Numbered from the stretch's first letter, positions 1 through 5,142 are shown. The stretch: DNA of 5,142 nucleotides from Comamonadaceae bacterium (GCA_947464665.1 CANHXV010000145.1:1-5142), one strand, 5' to 3'. Program-made: numbers and translations. Notes: generated by a model from the letters alone, not told the origin.

Positions 1-1185
1 AGAGCGGATGAGTGCATTTTTAAGGGCCACCAATTCACGCGGTCGTACCTGCTTCAGTGCAATGCGCGCTGTAATACGCTCCACATCGCTGGCGCCTTTA
101 AGTTGTTCACGCAATCTAGACCAGATGGTTGCGCCGCTTTGGGCTGCTGCGCTCATGTCGTTCAATTGTTCAAGGGCTGCCAAACGCTCTACCGCAACTT
201 GTCTATCGCGCGGCGGATTGAGCAGCCATTGCTTGAGTTGACGGCTGCCCATGCCTGTCATGCAAGTGTCTAGTAAAGAGAAGAGGGTAGGCGAGTCTTC
301 GCCTCGCAAAGTTTGAGTGAGTTCTAAGTTGCGGCGCGTGCTGGTGGGCAAGTCAATGAGGTCGTTGGACTTTTGCACTTTAAGTTGCAACACATGAGGC
401 AGTGATCTACCTTGCGTATGCTCTGCATAGGTGAGCAAAGCACCTGCCGCAGCATGTGCATGACTGAGTTTGTCAGCATCCCATGCGGCCAGGCTGGCCA
501 CATTGAGCTGCTTGATCAGCTTGCTGTGACCTAAGCCAGCTTCGTATTGAAAGTCGGGCCGCAGGGTGAGTGACAAAGCCGAGCCGCGTTGACCCAGGCG
601 CATTGACTGAAGTTGTTGTTCCCACTTGGGGCTAATGCTGGCACTTACCAGTAACTCGCTTGGCGCAATTCTCTCAAGCCAATCGGATAATTCATCGTGC
701 GTGCATTCGGCCAAATGCAAAACACCTTGTGTGACACTGAGCCAAGCCATGCCGCACGCATTGCGCGGTGCAATATGAAGCGACAACAAAATGGCTTCGC
801 TTTTGTCAGACAGCAATTCAGTGTCTGTGAGCGTTCCGGGTGTGACAACTCGTACCACCTTGCGCTCTACAGGCCCCTTGCTGGTGGCCACATCGCCCAC
901 TTGCTCGCAGATGGCCACCGACTCACCCAGTTTGATGAGTTTGGCCAAATAGTTTTCGACGGAATGGAACGGTACACCGGCCATGGCAATTGGCTTGCCT
1001 GCTGTTTGACCTCGGTGCGTCAGGGTGATGTCCATCAGGCCCGCAGCGCGCTCAGCGTCTTCGAAGAACATTTCGTAAAAGTCACCCATCCGGTAAAAAA
1101 CCAGGGTGTCAGGAAAATCCGCCTTGATGCGCAGATACTGCTGCATCATGGGAGTGTGGGCACTCAAGTCGAGCGCGTCGTTCAT
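1..1185 (-). CDS. mutS: DNA mismatch repair protein MutS, N-terminal 395 residues (gene continues past the left edge)
   Basis: MutS binds mispaired or looped bases in duplex DNA and, with MutL, starts methyl-directed mismatch repair in the cytoplasm. The reading frame is open from the ATG at 1185 to base 1, giving 395 residues of a family about 850-880 long. The mismatch-binding domain spans about residues 8-120; its Phe-X-Glu reader is F36-Y37-E38 within GDFYEMF, the same numbering as E. coli F36 and E38, which supports this start. The MAGVPFHSVENYLAKLI block (about 68-84) and the EQVGD and VVTPGT motifs (about 94-118) are also typical. The connector domain follows at about 125-260, then the start of the lever/core domain, including LDLPTSTRRNLELT (about 278-291) and a GMGSRQLKQWL stretch (about 312-322). 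The Walker ATPase and dimerisation domains lie outside the window. The gene starts 3 bases after the suhB stop, has no clear Shine-Dalgarno, and is probably translated by coupling to suhB. No frameshift is seen. Confidence 0.96.
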   Translation of the reverse strand, partial: MNDALDLSAHTPMMQQYLRIKADFPDTLVFYRMGDFYEMFFEDAERAAGLMDITLTHRGQTAGKPIAMAGVPFHSVENYLAKLIKLGESVAICEQVGDVATSKGPVERKVVRVVTPGTLTDTELLSDKSEAILLSLHIAPRNACGMAWLSVTQGVLHLAECTHDELSDWLERIAPSELLVSASISPKWEQQLQSMRLGQRGSALSLTLRPDFQYEAGLGHSKLIKQLNVASLAAWDADKLSHAHAAAGALLTYAEHTQGRSLPHVLQLKVQKSNDLIDLPTSTRRNLELTQTLRGEDSPTLFSLLDTCMTGMGSRQLKQWLLNPPRDRQVAVERLAALEQLNDMSAAAQSGATIWSRLREQLKGASDVERITARIALKQVRPRELVALKNALIRS

Positions 1186-1191
1186 GGCTTA
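1186..1191 (-). other. suhB-mutS stop/start junction suited to translational coupling
   Basis: On the minus strand the suhB stop TAA (1191-1189) is followed by GCC and then the mutS ATG (1185-1183). The 25 bases before the mutS start contain no GGAG- or AGGA-like sequence. Ribosomes ending suhB are therefore probably the main source of mutS initiation. The junction is seen directly; the coupling is inferred. Confidence 0.6.
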
Positions 1192-2079
1192 AAGCGAGCT
1201 GTCAGTTGACGTTTGACGTGCTTCCGCATCCTTGATGTCGGCCGCACGCATGGCCGCTTTTTCGCCAGCGCTGGCGAATTTGCTGTACTTGCTAAGGATA
1301 GGCACCAGCTGTCCATAAATTTTGGGCGTGCCAGCCAAGCATTCTTTTTGTTCTAAGAAGTCGGCGTCGCCTGTGAAATTGCCTACCAAACCACCTGCTT
1401 CTGTGACCAGCAAGGCGCCCGCAGCGACATCCCAAGGCTGAAGACCTGTTTCGAAGAAGGCGTCTGTGAAACCTGCTGCCACATAAGCCAAGTCCAATGC
1501 AGCAGCACCTGGTCTGCGCAGGCCTTCTGTGCGCTGCATCACCTCGCCCATCATGCGCAGGTATTGGTTGAAGTTGTCGCCTGGTCTAAAAGGGAAACCT
1601 GTGGAAATCAGGCACTCGTGCATTTGCGTTCGCTTGCTGGTGCGCAAGCGGCGGTCGTTCATGTAGGCGCCGCGGCCTTTGGTGGCTGTGAACAAATCGT
1701 TGCGTGAGGGGTCGTACACCACGGCCTGCTCAACTTTGCCGTTGATGGCCAGCGCGATGCTGACGCAGTAAACAGGAAAGCCGTGAATGAAATTGGTGGT
1801 GCCATCGAGCGGGTCGATGATCCAAACATGGTCAGCGTCGGGGTTGCCATGCGTTTTGCCAGACTCTTCGGCCAAAATGCCATGATGCGGATAAGCAGTG
1901 AGCAATGTTTCGATGATGGTGTTTTCGCTGGCCAAATCGACTTCGGTCACGAAGTCATTCACTTGTTTTTGCGAAATTCGAACGGCCTCCACATCCAAAG
2001 CGGCGCGGTTGATGATGGCGCCGGCGGCGCGGGCAGCCTTGACGGCTACGTTGAGCATGGGGTGGAGATTGGTCGACAT
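1189..2079 (-). CDS. suhB: Inositol-1-monophosphatase family protein SuhB
   Basis: This 296-residue protein belongs to the Mg2+-dependent inositol monophosphatase family. Its E. coli counterpart is also a Nus factor that joins NusA/B/E/G in rRNA transcription antitermination. Metal-site motifs are intact: E71-E72 in ILAEESG, D89-P-L-D92-G-T-T95 in WIIDPLDGTTNF, and W216-D217 in PWDVAAGALLVTEAGG. The segment LRRPGAAALDLAYVAAG (187-203) matches the E. coli SuhB region closely, so SuhB is preferred over a generic phosphatase. HPMLN at 6-10 aligns with the start of E. coli SuhB (267 residues), so this start adds only about five residues; M8 is an alternative. A charged tail of about 25 residues beyond the conserved fold (from about 270) is extra. 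No purine-rich Shine-Dalgarno precedes the ATG; an AT-rich boxA-like element occupies that position. It is first in a minus-strand unit with mutS and divergent from trmJ. Family assignment is secure; the Nus role here is inferred by homology. Confidence 0.95.
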   Translation of the reverse strand: MSTNLHPMLNVAVKAARAAGAIINRAALDVEAVRISQKQVNDFVTEVDLASENTIIETLLTAYPHHGILAEESGKTHGNPDADHVWIIDPLDGTTNFIHGFPVYCVSIALAINGKVEQAVVYDPSRNDLFTATKGRGAYMNDRRLRTSKRTQMHECLISTGFPFRPGDNFNQYLRMMGEVMQRTEGLRRPGAAALDLAYVAAGFTDAFFETGLQPWDVAAGALLVTEAGGLVGNFTGDADFLEQKECLAGTPKIYGQLVPILSKYSKFASAGEKAAMRAADIKDAEARQTSTDSSL

Positions 2080-2082
2080 GAA

Positions 2083-2093
2083 TTTTTAAGAAC
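2083..2093 (-). promoter_or_regulatory. boxA-like NusB/NusE (Nus factor) site in the suhB leader
   Basis: Read on the minus strand the sequence is GTTCTTAAAAA, preceded by T. It matches the boxA consensus as I remember it, GYTCTTTAANA, at 10 of 11 positions, the mismatch being A for T at position 7. It ends 3 bases before the suhB ATG and so sits where the Shine-Dalgarno would be. In E. coli the Nus complex, which includes SuhB, binds a boxA in the suhB 5' leader and represses suhB, mainly by blocking translation. Position, sequence and gene identity agree with that model. The leader is AT-rich at this point, so a chance match remains possible. Confidence 0.5.
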
Positions 2094-2105
2094 AAAACCG
2101 GAGAT

Positions 2106-2125
2106 CCTCTGTGCGATGACAGAGG
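2106..2125 (-). repeat. Perfect 7-bp inverted repeat (hairpin) in the suhB leader
   Basis: CCTCTGT (2106-2112) and ACAGAGG (2119-2125) are exact inverted repeats around a 6-base loop. In suhB mRNA the hairpin would end 26 bases before the start codon and 12 bases before the boxA-like element. No T-run follows the stem on either strand, so it is not an ordinary intrinsic terminator. It could be an RNA hairpin that shapes ribosome or Nus access, or a dimeric regulator's operator between the divergent genes. Confidence 0.5.
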
Positions 2126-2150
2126 TGAATGGCGCATTTTCCCATGAAAT

Positions 2151-2180
2151 TTGACACTCGGCACAGACCGTAGTTCGTTT
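2151..2180 (+). promoter_or_regulatory. Candidate sigma-70 promoter for trmJ-cysE (strong -35, weak -10)
   Basis: TTGACA at 2151-2156 is a perfect consensus -35 hexamer facing trmJ. At the normal 17-18 base spacing the -10 would be TTCGTT or TCGTTT (about 2174-2180), which is poor; TAGTTC at 2171-2176 is better but only 14 bases away. The -35 is seen directly; its use as a promoter is inferred and weakly supported. Confidence 0.3.
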
Positions 2181-2195
2181 TGCTCATTTTGAGCA
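2181..2195 (+). repeat. 15-base palindrome in the trmJ leader
   Basis: TGCTCA (2181-2186) and TGAGCA (2190-2195) form a perfect 6-bp inverted repeat around TTT. It ends 21 bases before the trmJ start, just downstream of the candidate promoter. It may be an operator half-site pair or a small mRNA hairpin; no T-run follows, so a terminator is unlikely. Confidence 0.4.
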
Positions 2196-2216
2196 CTTGG
2201 AACTGGGACAATAGGC

Positions 2217-3002
2217 ATGATGCGAACTCGATTTATCTTGATTGAAACCAGCCACCCAGGCAATGTGGGGGCGGCCGCCCGTGCCTTGAAGGTCATGGGA
2301 TTCGATGAAATGATATTGGTGGCACCACGCTACGCCAATATTTTGCGCAAGGAAGAAACCATCCAAAGGGCCAGTGGTGCCAACGATGTGCTTGAACAAA
2401 CCCGCATTGTGGATACCCTGGAGGAGGCGTGTGATGGCATCTCTCATCTGTGTGCCACAGCCATGACGCCTCGAGATTTTGGTCCCCCCACGCGATCACC
2501 TCGAGAACACTTTGAAATGCTAACGGGGCGGAGTCTTGTGCAAACTCAAATGCCAGCTGTCAAAGCCGAAGAGCCTCAGCCGAAAGAGGCCATTTCTTCC
2601 ATTGGATTTTTGTTTGGCTCTGAACGATTTGGGATGAAAAACGAGGATGTCTACAAGTGTCATGTGGCCTTGTCGATTCCCACCAATCCGCAGTTTGGCT
2701 CTTTGAATTTGGCTGCAGCCATTCAATTGGTGGCCTATGAATGGCGTTTGGCCTTGGGTGGTTTCCCAGTGTCACCCCATGTGGCAGATGCCCCTTTGGC
2801 CGATGCGGCTCAAGTTGCTGGATTGCTCACTCATCTGGAGAAGGCCTTGGTGGAGATTGGTTTCCTTGATCCTTTGGCGCCCAAAAAGCTTATGCCCCGT
2901 TTGAATCAACTGTTCAATCGAGCCGATCTCACACCAGAAGAAATCCATATTCTCAGAGGTGTTGCTAAAGCCATGATCGAAACAGCTCAATCAAAAAGGT
3001 AG
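2217..3002 (+). CDS. trmJ: tRNA (cytidine/uridine-32-2'-O)-methyltransferase TrmJ
   Basis: TrmJ transfers a methyl group from S-adenosylmethionine to the 2'-O of nucleotide 32 in the anticodon loop of certain tRNAs. The 261-residue protein (E. coli TrmJ is 246) shows the SPOUT-class TrmH-family motifs. Motif 1 is IETSHPGNVGAAARAL (9-24), with the conserved N16 and R22. Motif 2 is FLFGSERFGMKNEDV (131-145), with E136 and N142. Motif 3 is IPTNPQFGSLNLAAAIQLV (154-172), with S162-L-N164, which builds the cofactor knot. Residues from about 190 form the small helical C-terminal domain typical of TrmJ, which separates it from shorter TrmL-type enzymes. Two ATGs stand at 2217 and 2220; a weak GGGA (2205-2208) lies 8 bases before the first, so that one is preferred. 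It is divergent from suhB, as in E. coli, and probably cotranscribed with cysE. Confidence 0.95.
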   Translation: MMRTRFILIETSHPGNVGAAARALKVMGFDEMILVAPRYANILRKEETIQRASGANDVLEQTRIVDTLEEACDGISHLCATAMTPRDFGPPTRSPREHFEMLTGRSLVQTQMPAVKAEEPQPKEAISSIGFLFGSERFGMKNEDVYKCHVALSIPTNPQFGSLNLAAAIQLVAYEWRLALGGFPVSPHVADAPLADAAQVAGLLTHLEKALVEIGFLDPLAPKKLMPRLNQLFNRADLTPEEIHILRGVAKAMIETAQSKR

Positions 3003-3004
3003 AC

Positions 3005-3017
3005 TTGGTAAAACCAA
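3005..3017 (+). repeat. Small inverted repeat between trmJ and cysE
   Basis: TTGGT (3005-3009) and ACCAA (3013-3017) form a perfect 5-bp inverted repeat around AAA, ending 6 bases before the cysE ATG. It occupies the expected Shine-Dalgarno position, and no good purine-rich site exists there. A weak hairpin could modulate cysE initiation; it is also short enough to be chance. Confidence 0.3.
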
Positions 3018-3023
3018 CCGATT

Positions 3024-3803
3024 ATGTTCTCACGCATCCGTTCCGACATTCAATGCATTCTTGACCGCGATCCTGCTGCTCGCACAGCTTGGGAAGTGCT
3101 GACCTGTTATCCAGGACTTCATGCAGTGGTACTGCACCGTTGGGCCCATGCCTGCTGGCAAAGCGGATTCAAGTGGTTGGGTCGGTTCATTTCCAATTTT
3201 TCACGTTGGGTCACTGGCATTGAAATTCACCCAGGTGCCAAATTAGGAGAGCGGGTATTTTTCGACCATGGCATGGGCATTGTGATTGGTGAAACAGCCG
3301 AAATTGGTGACGGCTGCACCATCTACCACGGGGTCACTCTGGGCGGTACATCTTTGTACAAAGGTGCAAAGCGGCATCCTACCTTGGGCAAAGATGTGGT
3401 CATTGGCGCTGGCGCCAAAGTGTTGGGTGGCTTCATTGTGGGTGATGGCGCCAAAGTGGGTTCCAACGCGGTGGTCACCAAGCCGGTGCCAGTAGGCGCT
3501 ACGGCAGTGGGTAATCCTGCACGCATCATTCAGGAAGATGCCGATGTACAGCGCGAAGCAACTGCTTCCAAGATGGGTTTTTCTGCTTATGGCGTGACAC
3601 AAAACGACGATCCTTTGTCGCAAGCGATGCGCGGATTGATTGACAACGCCGCCAGTCAAGAACATCAAATTGCCATGCTTTGGCAAGCGCTTGAATCAAT
3701 GAATTCAAATGCTGGCCATACAGAAGCGATTCAAATGCCAAATGATGCTGCCAAGCGCGAAACCTTTGAAGCTGAAAAGCTCAATCAGTTGTTGGACAAG
3801 TAA
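3024..3803 (+). CDS. cysE: Serine O-acetyltransferase CysE
   Basis: CysE makes O-acetylserine from L-serine and acetyl-CoA in the cytoplasm, the first step of cysteine synthesis. The 259-residue protein has a short alpha-helical N-terminal part (about 1-60) like the compact EpsC/B. subtilis type, not the longer E. coli one. The left-handed beta-helix of hexapeptide repeats runs about 66-170. Catalytic residues are visible: D81-H82 in FFDHGMGIVIGETAEIG (79-95) and H118 in KRHP, equivalent to E. coli D157-H158 and H193. E67 in GIEIHP takes the place of E. coli D143, as is common in the short type. GAGAKVLGG (128-136) and GNPARII (163-169) close the helix. About 85 residues follow, with heptad-like helical stretches around 197-228. 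The C-terminus is LLDK, lacking the terminal isoleucine that docks E. coli CysE into CysK. The gene starts 21 bases after trmJ and is probably cotranscribed with it. Confidence 0.95.
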   Translation: MFSRIRSDIQCILDRDPAARTAWEVLTCYPGLHAVVLHRWAHACWQSGFKWLGRFISNFSRWVTGIEIHPGAKLGERVFFDHGMGIVIGETAEIGDGCTIYHGVTLGGTSLYKGAKRHPTLGKDVVIGAGAKVLGGFIVGDGAKVGSNAVVTKPVPVGATAVGNPARIIQEDADVQREATASKMGFSAYGVTQNDDPLSQAMRGLIDNAASQEHQIAMLWQALESMNSNAGHTEAIQMPNDAAKRETFEAEKLNQLLDK

Positions 3804-3806
3804 CTG
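3804..3806. other. Convergent cysE/mogA gene ends, 3 bp apart
   Basis: The cysE stop TAA (3801-3803) and the mogA stop (TGA on the minus strand, 3809-3807) are separated by three bases. No intrinsic terminator, meaning a GC-rich stem followed by a T-run, is visible on either strand near this junction. Transcripts from the two sides probably overlap within each other's coding sequence. Confidence 0.7.
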
Positions 3807-4424
3807 TCAAGTTTTGGGTGGTCGGATGGCCGTTTTGGGCCTGAAGGCTTTGCACACTTCGTCGTGTGTTTCCAAATAAGGGCCGCCAATCAAATCAATG
3901 CAGTAGGGTACGGCCGCAAAAATGCCGTGCACCAAGCTTTCTCCTAGGCTGTCTTTCAGACCTTCTAATGTTTCTGCAATCGATTTGGGTTGACCAGGAA
4001 GATTGATGATCAAACTCTGGCCCCGAATGACGGCCACTTGCCTTGAGAGGATGGCGGTGGGTACAAACTTCAAACTGATCTGACGCATTTGTTCGCCAAA
4101 GCCGGGCATCTCTTTGTCCGCTACTGCCAAGGTGGCTTCTGGGGTGACATCTCGAATGGCTGGGCCTGTGCCGCCTGTGGTGAGCACCAAACTGCAGCCA
4201 GCCTCCACCAATTCAATCAGCGTGGCACTGATGCGCTCTTTTTCGTCAGGAATAAGTCGAGGCTCGAATTGAAGTGGATTTTTCAAGGCATGGCCAAGCC
4301 ATGTTTGAAGTGCAGGCAGTCCTTTGTCTTCGTAGACGCCAGTACTGGCACGGTCGCTGATGGAGACGATGCCAATTTTGACGGGATCGTGCTCTGTGCT
4401 TGATGTGTCTTGTGATGGCGTCAT
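3807..4424 (-). CDS. mogA: Molybdopterin adenylyltransferase MogA
   Basis: MogA uses ATP to adenylate molybdopterin, preparing it for molybdenum insertion by MoeA in molybdenum cofactor synthesis. The 205-residue protein closely resembles E. coli MogA (195). SISDRASTGVYEDKG is at 21-35 and RLIPDE with D60 at 56-61. The nucleotide/pterin-binding block TTGGTGPAIRDVTPEAT, with D92, is at 82-98. MPGFGEQMRQIS is at 106-117, LSRQ at 126-129 and NLPGQPKSI at 141-149. This full MogA signature argues against the related MoaB, which is shorter and lacks the C-terminal VPYCIDLIGGPY-type segment (172-183). I chose the ATG at 4424 because a GAG (4435-4433) lies 8 bases upstream; a TTG at 4430 would add two residues but leaves only 2 bases after that GAG. 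The GAG overlaps the darP stop, so mogA is the second gene of that unit. No other molybdenum cofactor gene is visible in the window. Confidence 0.94.
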   Translation of the reverse strand: MTPSQDTSSTEHDPVKIGIVSISDRASTGVYEDKGLPALQTWLGHALKNPLQFEPRLIPDEKERISATLIELVEAGCSLVLTTGGTGPAIRDVTPEATLAVADKEMPGFGEQMRQISLKFVPTAILSRQVAVIRGQSLIINLPGQPKSIAETLEGLKDSLGESLVHGIFAAVPYCIDLIGGPYLETHDEVCKAFRPKTAIRPPKT

Positions 4425-4432
4425 GTTCAATG

Positions 4433-4435
4433 CTC
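4433..4435 (-). promoter_or_regulatory. Weak Shine-Dalgarno that decides the mogA start
   Basis: On the minus strand, GAG (4435-4433) overlaps the darP stop TGA (4436-4434). It lies 8 bases before the ATG at 4424, a normal spacing, against 2 bases before the alternative TTG at 4430. The site is short, and initiation is probably helped by ribosomes ending darP. Confidence 0.4.
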
Positions 4436-5093
4436 AGTGATCTTGGCCGTTGGTTTGGCCGGAAGAGTTGTCTTGTGAGGCACGGCTCAGTTCTGCGCGA
4501 ACCAACTGAAATATTTCGCGGTAAGCGCGACTTTGTCGTGGCGCTAAACCTTGAGAGACGCTGGCAGCAGAAATGGCGGGGGCATCTTTGCGTGCTTGCC
4601 GAATCAGGGCGCGCAATTGTTGGCTATCGGTATCTGGAAAGTTTTTTAGCCATTCACCACATGCATCGTCATCACTAATTAGGCGGTCGCGCCATTGCTC
4701 AGCCAAATGCAGTTGCAATGTTTCCTGTGCCGACCCTTGGTTTTGTTCTAGCAGGGCTGCCTTGATGCTTTCAATGACGTCGTCGTCGAGTTTGCGCATG
4801 AGCTTGCCAATGAATTGCATCTGACGGCGCTTGCCTTCAAAGTTGGTAATTCGTTTCGCGTCTGCTACGGCATCGATGAGTTTTTCGGGTAGGTCGGCTT
4901 TGGCCATCAGATCGGGGCGTAAATCCAATAGACTCTCACCCAGTTTCTGCAGCTCATCGCTCTCTTTTTTCAGGTCTGTGCGGCTGGGTTCGTCGCCTCC
5001 TTTAAGCTCGCGTTTGAGTTCGAGGTCAAGCTCGCTGCCTTCAGCAACAAATTGACCTTGAACGAAATAACCTTTTTTGAATTTACGGGACAT
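4434..5093 (-). CDS. darP: Ribosome biogenesis factor DarP (YjgA, DUF615 family)
   Basis: DarP/YjgA is a cytoplasmic protein that associates with late 50S assembly intermediates and helps mature the peptidyl-transferase region of 23S rRNA in E. coli. This 219-residue homologue (E. coli 183) carries the family core. PSRTDLKKESDELQKLGESL (36-55) opens the first helical bundle. It is followed by the basic segment GKRRQMQFIGKLMRKLD (87-103), then HLAEQWRDRLI (129-139), DSQQLRALIRQARKD (156-170) and RQSRAYREIFQLVRAEL (186-202). The lysine-rich N-terminus MSRKFKKGYFVQGQFVAEGS (1-20) is, from memory, common in Burkholderiales members and absent from E. coli. The hydrophilic tail after 203 is probably disordered. 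The start is supported by AAGAG (5103-5099), 5 bases before the ATG. It is first of a minus-strand pair with mogA. In many proteobacteria pmbA/tldE is divergent from it, which may lie just beyond the right edge. Confidence 0.93.
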   Translation of the reverse strand: MSRKFKKGYFVQGQFVAEGSELDLELKRELKGGDEPSRTDLKKESDELQKLGESLLDLRPDLMAKADLPEKLIDAVADAKRITNFEGKRRQMQFIGKLMRKLDDDVIESIKAALLEQNQGSAQETLQLHLAEQWRDRLISDDDACGEWLKNFPDTDSQQLRALIRQARKDAPAISAASVSQGLAPRQSRAYREIFQLVRAELSRASQDNSSGQTNGQDH

Positions 5094-5098
5094 GTGAG

Positions 5099-5103
5099 CT
5101 CTT
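5099..5103 (-). promoter_or_regulatory. Shine-Dalgarno of darP
   Basis: AAGAG on the minus strand lies 5 bases before the ATG at 5093. It is the clearest ribosome-binding site in the window and fixes the darP start. Confidence 0.5.
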
Positions 5104-5128
5104 AAGCCTTTTCAGCGGGACGGCAAGT

Positions 5129-5134
5129 ATCATA
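5129..5134 (-). promoter_or_regulatory. Candidate -10 box for darP-mogA
   Basis: TATGAT on the minus strand (5134-5129) matches the sigma-70 -10 consensus at 5 of 6 positions. It would start transcription about 30 bases before the darP ATG, giving a short leader containing the AAGAG site. The -35 would lie beyond the right edge, so the promoter cannot be confirmed here. Confidence 0.45.
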
Positions 5135-5142
5135 GCCTTCAC

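Larger units (their letters stand above)
2080..2216. other. Divergent suhB/trmJ intergenic region
   Basis: These 137 bp must contain the promoters of both suhB (minus) and trmJ (plus). Besides the boxA-like site and hairpin near suhB, it holds a TTGACA hexamer and a 15-base palindrome near trmJ. I could not identify a convincing paired -35/-10 promoter for suhB on the minus strand. No small ORF with a ribosome-binding site was seen. Confidence 0.8.

Noticed and set aside
697..1209. A 170-codon open frame on the plus strand, antisense to mutS and the end of suhB.
   Set aside because: It lies wholly opposite well-recognised coding sequence, its protein shows no family motif, and no ribosome-binding site precedes it; it is a shadow of the mutS frame.
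2106..2125. The 7-bp hairpin considered as an intrinsic terminator between suhB and trmJ.
   Set aside because: The region separates divergent genes, so no transcript needs to end there, and neither flank has a T-run of the usual length.
1783..2154. A 123-codon plus-strand open frame covering the suhB start and leader.
   Set aside because: It is antisense to the most conserved suhB motifs, has no recognisable domain, and its end merely reads through the intergenic region.
3243..3686. A 147-codon open frame on the minus strand inside cysE.
   Set aside because: It is antisense to the conserved hexapeptide region of cysE and its composition is histidine- and cysteine-rich, typical of a frame shadow.
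3786..3806. Inverted repeat CAGTT...AACTG at the cysE end, considered as a terminator.
   Set aside because: The stem is only 5 bp with an 11-base loop and is not followed by a real T-run on either strand.
4428..4430. TTG as the mogA start codon.
   Set aside because: The downstream ATG at 4424 has better spacing from the GAG at 4435-4433, and the two extra residues are not conserved in the family.
5104..5139. AAGGCT occurring twice on the minus strand upstream of darP.
   Set aside because: A 6-base direct repeat about 30 bases apart is expected by chance and has no supporting context.

Overview
The window is a compact stretch of housekeeping chromosome from a betaproteobacterium. The gene set, the order and the protein sequences fit Burkholderiales, probably Comamonadaceae; the moderate GC content would suit a Limnohabitans- or Rhodoferax-like genome, but the genus is a guess. 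Six protein genes fill almost everything. No RNA gene, mobile element, CRISPR array or sign of horizontal transfer was seen.

Layout, left to right. On the minus strand, mutS (mismatch recognition, cut by the left edge) follows suhB (inositol-monophosphatase-family Nus factor) with only 3 bases between them. A 137-bp divergent intergenic region comes next; it holds a boxA-like sequence and a hairpin on the suhB side, and a perfect TTGACA hexamer and a small palindrome on the trmJ side. On the plus strand, trmJ (tRNA position-32 2'-O-methyltransferase) is followed 21 bases later by cysE (serine acetyltransferase). cysE converges on mogA (molybdopterin adenylyltransferase, minus strand) with 3 bases between the stop codons. 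mogA is the second gene of a minus-strand pair with darP/yjgA (50S assembly factor), and a plausible -10 box for that pair sits at the right edge.

The genes form three transcription units: suhB-mutS, trmJ-cysE and darP-mogA. Three products act on RNA or ribosomes (SuhB, TrmJ, DarP); the others serve mismatch repair, cysteine synthesis and molybdenum cofactor synthesis. The divergent suhB/trmJ pair is a known conserved arrangement, also found in E. coli.

I found no new multi-gene system. The most interesting signal is regulatory: a boxA-like element (10 of 11 positions of the consensus as I remember it) lies where the suhB ribosome-binding site should be, downstream of a perfect 7-bp hairpin. 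In E. coli the Nus factor complex represses suhB through a boxA in its leader, so the same autoregulation may operate here and, because of the tight suhB-mutS junction, may extend to mutS.
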